From JAWLHA01 sp041690535 (lineage in GTDB: Bacteria > Pseudomonadota > Gammaproteobacteria > Thiohalomonadales > Thiohalomonadaceae), in assembly GCA_041690535.1 (NCBI GenBank), contig JAWLHA010000134.1, positions 1 through 5,473 on the forward strand: a stretch of DNA of 5,473 nucleotides. The letters run 5' to 3'. Both the position numbers and the translations under genes were made by a program. The notes beneath the pieces are model-generated. The model searched no databases. It saw nothing but the letters and a program-made list of their open reading frames with translations, and was not told the DNA's origin. Every line of letters begins with the position of its first letter. Position 1 is the stretch's first letter. Positions 1 to 5,102 of this stretch are shown here, piece by piece.

Positions 1-20
1 ATCCACCAGTTCGACGCCGC

Positions 21-89
21 ACGGTGGATGCGCTGCGCTTATCCACCCTACATGTTGGGCGCGTCGGATTTATCTGTTCGGTGCTCTAG
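21..89 (-). repeat. Diverged inverted copy of the 3' 120-bp repeat, with a REP-like palindrome
   Basis: Positions 21-51 hold a palindrome with arms GGTGGAT (23-29) and ATCCACC (41-47) followed by CTAC. Read on the minus strand it matches 5124-5154 of the tandem array almost base for base. Positions 77-89 (TTCGGTGCTCTAG) are the exact reverse complement of 5167-5179 in the same unit. The two pieces lie in the order expected from a tandem phase of that repeat, with the middle shortened and diverged. A further ATCCACC at 1-7 suggests that the repeat continues to the left. Similar GTGGAT...ATCCAC intergenic palindromes are, from memory, common in proteobacteria, so a REP-like role is likely. The exact family is not established here. 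Confidence 0.7.
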
Positions 90-110
90 GGAGGGGGAGT
101 TGGGCCTCCC
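89..110 (+). other. Small G-rich inverted repeat upstream of the SAM hydrolase gene
   Basis: GGGAGG (89-94) can pair with CCTCCC (105-110) across a 10-base purine-rich loop, 20 bases before the ATG at 130. It could be a weak leader hairpin in the 5' untranslated region, or the end of the preceding repeat remnant. The stem is only 6 bp and there is no T-tract, so it is not a convincing terminator. No sigma-70 promoter is recognisable in 52-129. Confidence 0.2.
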
Positions 111-129
111 ATCATGTATCCTTTGACCC

Positions 130-852
130 ATGATCATCCTTTTCACCGATTTTGGTTTGGAAGGACCATACATTGGGCAAGTCCAGGCGGTGCTGGCGCG
201 GGAGGCTCCCGGGGCGCCGGTTATCAATTTGTCTGCAGACGCCCCCGTGCATAATCCCAAGGCTTCGGCCTATCTGCTCGCCGCCTACTGCACCGAATTT
301 CCCCCTGACACGGTTTTTTTCTGCGTGATCGACCCTGGCGTTGGCAGTGCTGAACGGCGCCCAATGGTGGTGCATGCGGACGGGCGGTGGTTCGTTGGGC
401 CGGACAACGGACTCTTCAATGTGGTCGGTGCCCGGGCAACACACAGTAAGGCGTGGGCGATCGACTGGCGGCCTGAGCGACTCTCAGCGACTTTCCACGG
501 ACGCGACCTCTTCGCGCCAGTGGTCGCGTCGATCGCCACCGGGCAACCGCTGCTCGGTCCGGAAGTCCACTCCTGGGTGAGGGGCGGATGGCCGGCTGAT
601 CTCTGGGAAGTGGTGTACATTGATCACTTTGGGAACGCCATGACGGGAGTCCGGGCGAATACGTTGGAGCCTGACACAGTGCTTCAAACCGGTGGTTTGA
701 GGATCAAACGCGCCAGCACCTTCAGCGAGGTGCCCAAAGGGGAGCCTTTTTGGTACGAGAACGCCAACGGGCTGGCTGAAATCGCGGTGAACCAGGGGCG
801 GGCGGCAGACTGGGCGGAAATTCGTCCCGGGCAACCGGTCACGCTGGCCTGA
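130..852 (+). CDS. S-adenosyl-L-methionine hydrolase (adenosine-forming), DUF62 / SAM hydroxide adenosyltransferase family
   Basis: This 240-residue cytosolic enzyme should hydrolyse SAM to adenosine and L-methionine. The N-terminal domain (about 1-148) opens with the family signature ILFTDFGLEGPYIG, with Asp7 in TDFG. The water-activating Asp-Arg-His triad of the hydrolases is visible as Asp68 (VIDPGVGS), Arg76 (ERRP) and His123 (FHGRDLFAP). The C-terminal domain (about 160-238) carries IDHFGNAMTGV (164-174) and YENANGLAEIAVNQG (209-223), which contact the nucleoside in this fold. Related fluorinases and chlorinases are longer and lack this triad, so halogenase activity is unlikely. The start is firm: an in-frame TGA lies at 124-126 and the family N-terminus begins at this ATG. 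No Shine-Dalgarno is visible close to it. The gene is intact, appears monocistronic and has no obvious link to the rhamnose operon. The physiological role of this family is poorly defined. Confidence 0.93.
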   Translation: MIILFTDFGLEGPYIGQVQAVLAREAPGAPVINLSADAPVHNPKASAYLLAAYCTEFPPDTVFFCVIDPGVGSAERRPMVVHADGRWFVGPDNGLFNVVGARATHSKAWAIDWRPERLSATFHGRDLFAPVVASIATGQPLLGPEVHSWVRGGWPADLWEVVYIDHFGNAMTGVRANTLEPDTVLQTGGLRIKRASTFSEVPKGEPFWYENANGLAEIAVNQGRAADWAEIRPGQPVTLA

Positions 853-931
853 ACAGCTACCAGGGAGAGGTGATTCATTCGTCCTGCCCCCGAGAGCTTC
901 AGTCTGCCGGGCGGGCATCCAGTGCCTTGAT

Positions 932-953
932 GCTTCTGGGCGCCCGCAGAAGC
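932..953 (+). other. GC-rich hairpin inside repeat copy A
   Basis: GCTTCTG (932-938) pairs perfectly with CAGAAGC (947-953) across an 8-base GC-rich loop. It lies 80 bases after the SAM hydrolase stop and could end or stabilise that transcript, but no run of T follows. The pairing is not kept in copy B, where only the right arm sequence survives, so a function for the element itself is doubtful. Confidence 0.35.
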
Positions 954-1005
954 CTGCCCTCGAATGCCCCAATCGGGGGCGGGAGCGACGAAAGCGGATT
1001 CAATC

Positions 1006-1215
1006 GTAACTACTCGCCTTCCGACTGCCTCCCGCTTATGCAAATAGTAAGATTCGGAAGCAGACTCAACGCACTCGATCCTCGCTACTTGTACTGTTCG
1101 TCATTCCCGCGAAGGCGGGAATCCATGAGGCACCCAGCCCAATGCCCTTGGCCCTCTGAAGTCCAGCACTGGATTCCCGCCTTCGCGGGAATGACGGATG
1201 GGGGTGAGTAGTTAC
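1006..1215. mobile_element. 210-bp MITE-like element with 13-bp terminal inverted repeats, inserted in copy A
   Basis: The element begins GTAACTACTCGCC (1006-1018) and ends GGTGAGTAGTTAC (1203-1215). These are inverted repeats with one mismatch in 13, and the outer 10 bases are perfect. It is flanked by ATTCAATC (998-1005) and ATTTAATC (1216-1223), an 8-bp direct repeat with one difference, as expected for an old target-site duplication. Copy B at 5055-5065 gives the uninterrupted form of the same site, reading straight through AATCAATCAGC. The element has no credible gene. Its right half contains an inverted pair of 27-bp palindromes, and its left half (1019-1098) is unrelated unique sequence. 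It is non-autonomous and would need a transposase acting in trans. It ends 87 bases before the rmlA start. Confidence 0.72.
1099..1196. repeat. Perfect 27-bp inverted pair of ATTCCCGC...GCGGGAAT palindromes
   Basis: The left arm 1099-1125 and the right arm 1170-1196 are perfect reverse complements over 27 bases, separated by 44 bases. Each arm is also a small hairpin: ATTCCCGC pairs with GCGGGAAT around a 4-base loop (1103-1122 and 1173-1192). This resembles the widespread proteobacterial palindromes of the dRS3 / NIME type known from Neisseria. The resemblance is from memory and was not searched. The same motif, with T changed to G and A to C in the stem, occurs at 4953-4979 in copy B. As RNA the whole block could form one long stem or two small hairpins. 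Confidence 0.88.
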
Positions 1216-1291
1216 ATTTAATCAGCGTTTCCCTGGTGTGGGCACTTGCATTCATATCCCGGCGAACTAACCTCGACTGGAAGGCTGTGGT

Positions 1292-1295
1292 GGAG
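1292..1295 (+). promoter_or_regulatory. Ribosome binding site that fixes the rmlA start
   Basis: GGAG lies 7 bases before the ATG at 1303, an ideal spacing. It supports this ATG over an in-frame TTG at 1246, which would add 19 residues unlike any RmlA N-terminus and has no comparable site. Confidence 0.7.
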
Positions 1296-1302
1296 TGGGC
1301 CA

Positions 1303-2190
1303 ATGGTCGAGAGAAAAGGGATCATACTTGCCGGGGGCAGCGGGACCCGGCTGTATCCGCTCACGCGCGCAGTGAGTAAGCAGTTGCTTCCGGTGTATGA
1401 CAAACCCATGATCTATTACCCCCTTGGCACGCTCATGCTGTCGGGGATACGGGACATTCTCATCATTTCGACCCCGCAGGACCTCCCCCGATTCGAGGCG
1501 CTCCTGGGGGATGGGGCGCACTGGGGCCTCAACCTGCACTATGCCGAGCAGCGCGCTCCGGAGGGGCTGGCCCAAGCGTTCATCATCGGTCGTGACTTCG
1601 TCGGTGGTGGTCACTCCGCCCTGGTGCTGGGGGACAATATCTTCTATGGCCACGACCTGGTGGACGACCTGTGGCGAGCCAACGAGCGGGAGACCGGGGC
1701 CACGGTGTTTGCCTACCGCGTCAGCAACCCGGGGGCCTATGGCGTGGTCGAGTTCGATGATGACGGGCAGGCCATTGGCCTCGAGGAAAAGCCTGCCAAC
1801 CCCCGTTCCAACTATGCCGTGACCGGGCTCTACTTTTACGATAACCGCATCGTGGATATTGCGCGGGATCTCAGACCCTCGGCTCGCGGTGAGCTGGAGA
1901 TCACCGACGTGAACCGGCACTACCTGAAGGAGCGTGCCCTCCACGTGGAGGTGATGGGGCGGGGTACTGCCTGGCTGGACAGTGGCACCCACGAGACTCT
2001 GCTGCAGGCAAGCCTGTTCATTCAGACCATCGAGCAGCGGCAAGGGCTGAAGGTCGCCTGTCCGGAAGAGATCGCTTACCGCATGGGCTACATCGATGCG
2101 GAGCAGGTGTCCCGGCTGGTGGACCGTTATAAAAATAACGGCTACGGCGAATATCTGCGGCAGATTGTGAAAGATCGCGTATGGGGATGA
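1303..2190 (+). CDS. rmlA: Glucose-1-phosphate thymidylyltransferase
   Basis: RmlA (RfbA) joins dTTP and glucose-1-phosphate to give dTDP-glucose and pyrophosphate, the first and usually feedback-controlled step to dTDP-L-rhamnose. From the ATG at 1303 the protein is 295 residues, the normal length of the short family form. The nucleotide-binding loop LAGGSGTRL is at 9-17, with catalytic Arg16 and Lys26 (SKQLLPVYDKPMIYYPL). Asp111 in VLGDNIFYGHDL and Asp226 in WLDSGTH are the expected metal ligands. EEKP (161-164) and the GELEITDVN stretch (196-204) are sugar-site signatures. The fold is a single Rossmann-like nucleotidyltransferase domain with a helical tail, in the cytosol. This gene leads the operon, and its TGA overlaps the ATG of rmlC. 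All key residues are present and the gene looks functional. Confidence 0.97.
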   Translation: MVERKGIILAGGSGTRLYPLTRAVSKQLLPVYDKPMIYYPLGTLMLSGIRDILIISTPQDLPRFEALLGDGAHWGLNLHYAEQRAPEGLAQAFIIGRDFVGGGHSALVLGDNIFYGHDLVDDLWRANERETGATVFAYRVSNPGAYGVVEFDDDGQAIGLEEKPANPRSNYAVTGLYFYDNRIVDIARDLRPSARGELEITDVNRHYLKERALHVEVMGRGTAWLDSGTHETLLQASLFIQTIEQRQGLKVACPEEIAYRMGYIDAEQVSRLVDRYKNNGYGEYLRQIVKDRVWG

Positions 2191-2735
2191 AATTCACTCC
2201 CACCGCAATCCCCGATGTGGTCCTGACTGAACCTCAGGTCTTCGGGGACGATCGAGGTTTTTTCATGGAGACCTGGCAGGCGCGCCGCTTCGCCGATTAC
2301 GGAATTGCTGCGCATTTCGTGCAGGATAACCACAGCCGTTCGCGTCAGGGGATTCTTCGAGGTCTGCACTACCAGGTGAGTCAGCCCCAGGGCAAACTCG
2401 TCCGGGTCGTCGCCGGGGCGGTTTACGACGTGGCGGTGGACATGCGCCGTGATTCACCCACGTTCGGCCAGTGGGTCGGCGCGATCCTTTCCGCCGAGAA
2501 CATGCACCAGATGTGGGTCCCTCCCGGCTTTGCCCACGGGTTCTACGTCCTCAGTGAGAGCGCCGATTTCGTCTACAAGTGCACGGATTACTACGCCCCT
2601 GAATTTGAACGGGTCATTCGTTGGGACGACCCCGATCTGGCGATCGCCTGGCCCCTCGTGAATGGAGCGCCGCCACTGGTCTCCCCCAAAGACGAGGCCG
2701 GTGCCGCATTCGCTGAGGCCACGTATTACCCATGA
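2187..2735 (+). CDS. rmlC: dTDP-4-dehydrorhamnose 3,5-epimerase
   Basis: RmlC (RfbC) epimerises C3 and C5 of dTDP-4-dehydro-6-deoxy-D-glucose to dTDP-4-dehydro-L-rhamnose. The 182-residue length and single cupin (jelly-roll) domain are typical, and the enzyme is a cytosolic dimer in its relatives. Recognisable motifs are FGDDRGFFMETW (19-30), VQDNHSRS (45-52), ILRGLHYQ (56-63) with the catalytic-base His61, GKLVRVV (69-75), SPTFGQWVG (90-98), VPPGFAHGFYVL (111-122), the active-site Tyr130 in VYKCTDYY, and Asp169 in SPKD, which probably partners His61. I place the start at 2187, where ATGA overlaps the rmlA stop. An in-frame ATG at 2181 would add only two residues and cannot be excluded. Coupling to rmlA translation is likely because no strong ribosome site precedes it. 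Confidence 0.96.
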   Translation: MKFTPTAIPDVVLTEPQVFGDDRGFFMETWQARRFADYGIAAHFVQDNHSRSRQGILRGLHYQVSQPQGKLVRVVAGAVYDVAVDMRRDSPTFGQWVGAILSAENMHQMWVPPGFAHGFYVLSESADFVYKCTDYYAPEFERVIRWDDPDLAIAWPLVNGAPPLVSPKDEAGAAFAEATYYP

Positions 2736-3601
2736 GGGTGCTCATCACCGGTGCGGCGGGGCAGGCAGGTACGGAACTGCAGCGCACGGCCCCGTCGGAC
2801 ATGGAGGTCATCGCCCTCGATGCCGGCGGTCTGGACATCACCGATGGGGCCGCTGCCGTCGAGTTCACCGGCATCGTCCGGCCGGAGCTGATCATCAACG
2901 CCGCTGCGTACACGGCAGTGGATCGCGCCGAGGAAGCGCGGGAGGATGCCTACGCGGTCAATGCCACCGGGGCGGCCAACCTGGCCCGCGCCGCGAAGGC
3001 ATTGGGTGCACGGCTAATCCACATTTCCACCGATTTCGTCTTTGACGGAGGTCAGTCATCGCCCTACCTGCCCGAAGACACCGCAGCGCCGCTGGGGGTT
3101 TACGGGGCCAGCAAGTGGGAGGGCGAGCAGGCGGTTCGGCGGATCACCGACGGAACCGCGGTAATCATCCGTACGGCGTGGCTCTATGCCGCCCACGGCC
3201 AGAATTTCGTCAACACCATGCTTCGCCTCATGGGTGATCGGGAGCGTCTGGGGGTGGTCTCCGATCAGATTGGCACCCCCACCTGGGCCCACACTTTGGC
3301 ACAGGCCATCTGGGCGGTTGCGCAAAGGCCTGGCCTGAGCGGCACCTATCACTGGAGCGACGCGGGTGTGGCCAGTTGGTACGACTTCGCCGTCGCCATT
3401 CAGGAAGAGGGGGTTCAGTTGGGGTTGCTCGATAAGGCGATTCCCATCACCCCCCTCCGCACCTCGGATTACCCCACCGCGGCACGCCGTCCCCCCTACA
3501 GTGTGTTGGACAAGACATCGGCATGGCGTGATTTCGAGCAGGAGGGGAGACACTGGCGTGTCTGCCTTCGAGAGATGATGAAAGAGTTGACTCATGCGTA
3601 A
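2732..3601 (+). CDS. rmlD: dTDP-4-dehydrorhamnose reductase
   Basis: RmlD (RfbD) reduces dTDP-4-dehydro-L-rhamnose to dTDP-L-rhamnose with NAD(P)H, the last pathway step. The 289-residue length is normal. It is an extended short-chain dehydrogenase: the Rossmann loop GAAGQAG (7-13) is followed by INAAAYTAVDRAE (55-67), which is characteristic of RmlD. The catalytic set is Thr100 in HISTDFVFDG (97-106) with Tyr124 and Lys128 of the YGASK motif. IIRTAWLY and NFVNTML in the middle and the C-terminal RPPYSVLD segment belong to the sugar-nucleotide half. The start codon overlaps the rmlC stop as ATGA, so translational coupling is likely. The end runs 8 bases into rmlB. Nothing is truncated or missing. 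Confidence 0.96.
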   Translation: MRVLITGAAGQAGTELQRTAPSDMEVIALDAGGLDITDGAAAVEFTGIVRPELIINAAAYTAVDRAEEAREDAYAVNATGAANLARAAKALGARLIHISTDFVFDGGQSSPYLPEDTAAPLGVYGASKWEGEQAVRRITDGTAVIIRTAWLYAAHGQNFVNTMLRLMGDRERLGVVSDQIGTPTWAHTLAQAIWAVAQRPGLSGTYHWSDAGVASWYDFAVAIQEEGVQLGLLDKAIPITPLRTSDYPTAARRPPYSVLDKTSAWRDFEQEGRHWRVCLREMMKELTHA

Positions 3602-4715
3602 ACTGCTCGTGACCGGCGGTGCCGGATTCATCGGTGCCAATTTCGTGCACTACTGGGCGGACAAACACCCGCAAGACCAACTGGTCGCGCTCGATGCCCT
3701 CACCTACGCGGGCAATATGGCCAACCTGGCGCCCGTCCAGTTGCTGCCGAACTTCCGTTTTGTGCAGGGCGACATCTGCGACCAGGCGCTGGTGGAGAAC
3801 ATCATGGCGGAGGAGGCGATCGACACCATCGTCCACTTCGCCGCGGAGTCACACGTGGACCGCTCCATCGAGGGCCCGGATGCCTTCATCCAGACCAACG
3901 TCGTGGGGACTCACGTATTGCTCAAGGCTGCCAAGAAGGCGTGGGTCGAAGCGGGGCGGGACCTGCAAAAGGTGTTGTTCCACCATGTCTCCACTGACGA
4001 GGTCTATGGCTCCCTGGACCGTGACGACCCGCCATTCAGGGAGACGACGCCGTATGCGCCCAACTCGCCCTATTCGGCCAGCAAGGCGGCCTCGGACCAC
4101 CTGGTGCGCGCTTACCACCACACCTATGGGCTGCCCACCACCACCAGCAACTGCTCCAACAACTACGGGCCGTACCAGTTCCCGGAGAAACTGATCCCGC
4201 TGGTACTGATCAATGCGCTCGAAGGGCGCACCCTGCCGGTCTATGGCGACGGCAGTAACATTCGTGACTGGCTCTACGTGGAGGATCACTGCCGCGGGAT
4301 TGAATTGGTCATCGATAAAGGGCGCCGGGGCGAGACCTACAACATCGGCGGCAACAACGAGCAGAGAAACCTCGATATCGTGACGCTGCTGTGCCGCTCT
4401 CTGGACCAGCGCTTCGCCGCCGACCCGAGCCTTGCCGAGCGCTTCCCTGCCTGCCCAGCCGCCAACGGCACACGTTGCGAAAGCCTCATCGCCTTCGTTG
4501 AAGATCGCAAGGGGCACGACTGGCGTTATGCCATCGATGCCAACAAGTCCCGCAACGAACTCGGCTACTCCCCCGCGGAGACCTTTGAGACCGGCATGCG
4601 AAAGACCCTGGACTGGTACTTCAGCCACGAAACCTGGTGGCGCCAAGTGATGGACGGCAGCTACCGCGACTGGATTTCCCGCAACTACGACCAGCGTAAA
4701 ACAGCGGGCTCCTGA
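3594..4715 (+). CDS. rmlB: dTDP-glucose 4,6-dehydratase
   Basis: RmlB (RfbB) converts dTDP-glucose to dTDP-4-dehydro-6-deoxy-D-glucose with a tightly held NAD+, the second pathway step although it is encoded last here. The protein has 373 residues, slightly longer than the roughly 360 typical of enterobacteria, and is an extended SDR enzyme. The loop TGGAGFIG is at 7-14, followed by LDALTYAGN (33-41) and the HFAAESHVDRSI signature (81-92). The active site shows Thr134-Asp135-Glu136 (VSTDEVYG) and Tyr160-Lys164 (YSASK). SNNYGPYQFPEKLIP, GDGSNIRDWLYVEDH and the WRYAIDANKSRNELGY stretch near the C-terminus are family hallmarks. It starts inside the end of rmlD with an 8-base overlap and closes the operon. 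Gene order A-C-D-B is a circular permutation of the common B-A-C-D order. Confidence 0.97.
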   Translation: MRKLLVTGGAGFIGANFVHYWADKHPQDQLVALDALTYAGNMANLAPVQLLPNFRFVQGDICDQALVENIMAEEAIDTIVHFAAESHVDRSIEGPDAFIQTNVVGTHVLLKAAKKAWVEAGRDLQKVLFHHVSTDEVYGSLDRDDPPFRETTPYAPNSPYSASKAASDHLVRAYHHTYGLPTTTSNCSNNYGPYQFPEKLIPLVLINALEGRTLPVYGDGSNIRDWLYVEDHCRGIELVIDKGRRGETYNIGGNNEQRNLDIVTLLCRSLDQRFAADPSLAERFPACPAANGTRCESLIAFVEDRKGHDWRYAIDANKSRNELGYSPAETFETGMRKTLDWYFSHETWWRQVMDGSYRDWISRNYDQRKTAGS

Positions 4716-4724
4716 ACAGCCCGC
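4704..4724 (+). terminator. Possible terminator hairpin spanning the rmlB stop codon
   Basis: GCGGGCT (4704-4710) pairs perfectly with AGCCCGC (4718-4724) across a 7-base loop that contains the rmlB TGA (4713-4715). Only a short mixed tract, GATTTGT, follows, so intrinsic termination would be weak. It may instead protect the 3' end of the operon transcript. From 4725 to 4806 I see no gene or other structured signal. Confidence 0.4.
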
Positions 4725-4807
4725 GACGATTTGTAAACGAGTGAGCGATTTCGCCGGAATCCGCAGGACTTCAGGGGGATGATTCGCAAAAACCCGTTAG
4801 AAAACCG

Positions 4808-4942
4808 CTGATTTATTCGCCATGCCCGCGGAGCCTGATTGATTCGCCATGCCCGCGGAGCCTGATTGATTCGCCATGCCCGCGGAGTCTGATTGATTCG
4901 TCATGCCCGCGGAGCCTGATTGATTCGTCATGCCCGCGGAGC
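4808..4942 (+). repeat. Five-copy 27-bp tandem array made from the left end of copy B
   Basis: Units begin at 4808, 4835, 4862, 4889 and 4916. A sixth start at 4943 enters the full element. Each unit is the terminal repeat CTGATTGATTCG, then Y, then CATGCCCGCGGAGC. The first unit has CTGATTTATTCG and the third has T at 4888. The base after ATTCG is C in units 1-3 and T in units 4-5 and in the full element, giving a left-right gradient. Only the first half of the palindrome is repeated; the unit ends where the full element would continue into the second arm. Confidence 0.93.
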
Positions 4943-4952
4943 CTGATTGATT

Positions 4953-4979
4953 CGTCATGCCCGCGAAGGCGGGCATCCA
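4953..4979. repeat. 27-bp palindromic repeat CGTCATGCCCGCG...GCGGGCATCCA
   Basis: CATGCCCGC (4956-4964) can pair with GCGGGCAT (4969-4976) around a short GAAG-like loop. It differs from the 1099-1125 arm by a compensating pair of changes in the stem, T to G on the left and A to C on the right. The two are clearly one repeat family with the hairpin preserved. Confidence 0.85.
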
Positions 4980-5102
4980 GCGCCTTGATCTTCCCCGGCT
5001 CCCCCGAAGCCTGCCCTCGAATGGCTTAATCGGAAGTGGGCGCGTACAAAAGCGAATCAATCAGCATTTCCTTGGGCAATAACCGGCTGCGAGAGCTCAG
5101 CC

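Larger units (their letters stand above)
860..1236 (+). repeat. Dispersed inverted-repeat element, copy A (interrupted by a 210-bp insertion)
   Basis: This element fills most of the gap between the SAM hydrolase gene and rmlA. Its ends are imperfect inverted repeats: CCAGGGA (860-866) followed by TGATTCATTCG (871-881) on the left, answered by AATCAGCG...TCCCTGG (1221-1236) on the right. It is homologous to copy B at 4943-5075: 911-931 matches 4969-4989 at 20 of 21 positions, and 949-966 is identical to 5006-5023. The similarity stops at 1005 and resumes at 1224, so 1006-1223 is extra sequence in copy A. Without it the element is about 160 bp. Its size, terminal repeats and lack of a gene fit a non-autonomous MITE or REP-like element. 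No clear target duplication is seen around 860 and 1236. Confidence 0.75.
4807..5065 (+). repeat. Dispersed inverted-repeat element, copy B, with an expanded left end
   Basis: The region is bounded by GCTGATTTATTCGC (4807-4820) and GCGAATCAATCAGC (5052-5065), inverted repeats with one mismatch in 14. The core from 4943 to 5065 is a roughly 120-bp element related to copy A at 860-1236. It lies in the same orientation, carries no insertion, and resembles copy A for about another 10 bases past 5065. To its left the terminal segment is repeated five times as a 27-bp tandem array. The element contains a 27-bp palindrome but no credible gene. A minus-strand open frame runs through it because the array period is divisible by three. 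Copies A and B flank the rml operon as direct repeats. No clear target duplication was found. Confidence 0.75.

Noticed and set aside
130..852. Fluorinase or chlorinase instead of SAM hydrolase
   Set aside because: The protein is shorter than the halogenases and has the Asp68/Arg76/His123 triad characteristic of hydrolases.
870..1211. Plus-strand open frame of 113 residues between the SAM hydrolase gene and rmlA
   Set aside because: It runs through copy A and the MITE and includes typical repeat translations (FPRRRES, IPAFAGMT); it has no family resemblance.
1246..1273. Sigma-70 promoter for rmlA (TTGCAT, 16 bases, TAACCT)
   Set aside because: Only three of six bases match at each box, which is no better than chance in this composition.
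1246..1302. Upstream extension of rmlA from a TTG start at 1246
   Set aside because: The 19 extra residues do not fit the family N-terminus, while ATG 1303 has GGAG at ideal spacing and gives the normal length.
1267..2043. Long minus-strand open frame opposite rmlA, and a similar one opposite rmlB (3849-4646)
   Set aside because: These are antisense shadows created by GC-biased codon use in well-identified genes; they have no family signature.
4797..5060. Minus-strand open frame with nine-residue GMANQSGSA-like repeats
   Set aside because: It is the translation of the 27-bp array plus the palindrome; the MPAFAGMT string is a known artefact of such repeats, and the array grew from noncoding element ends.
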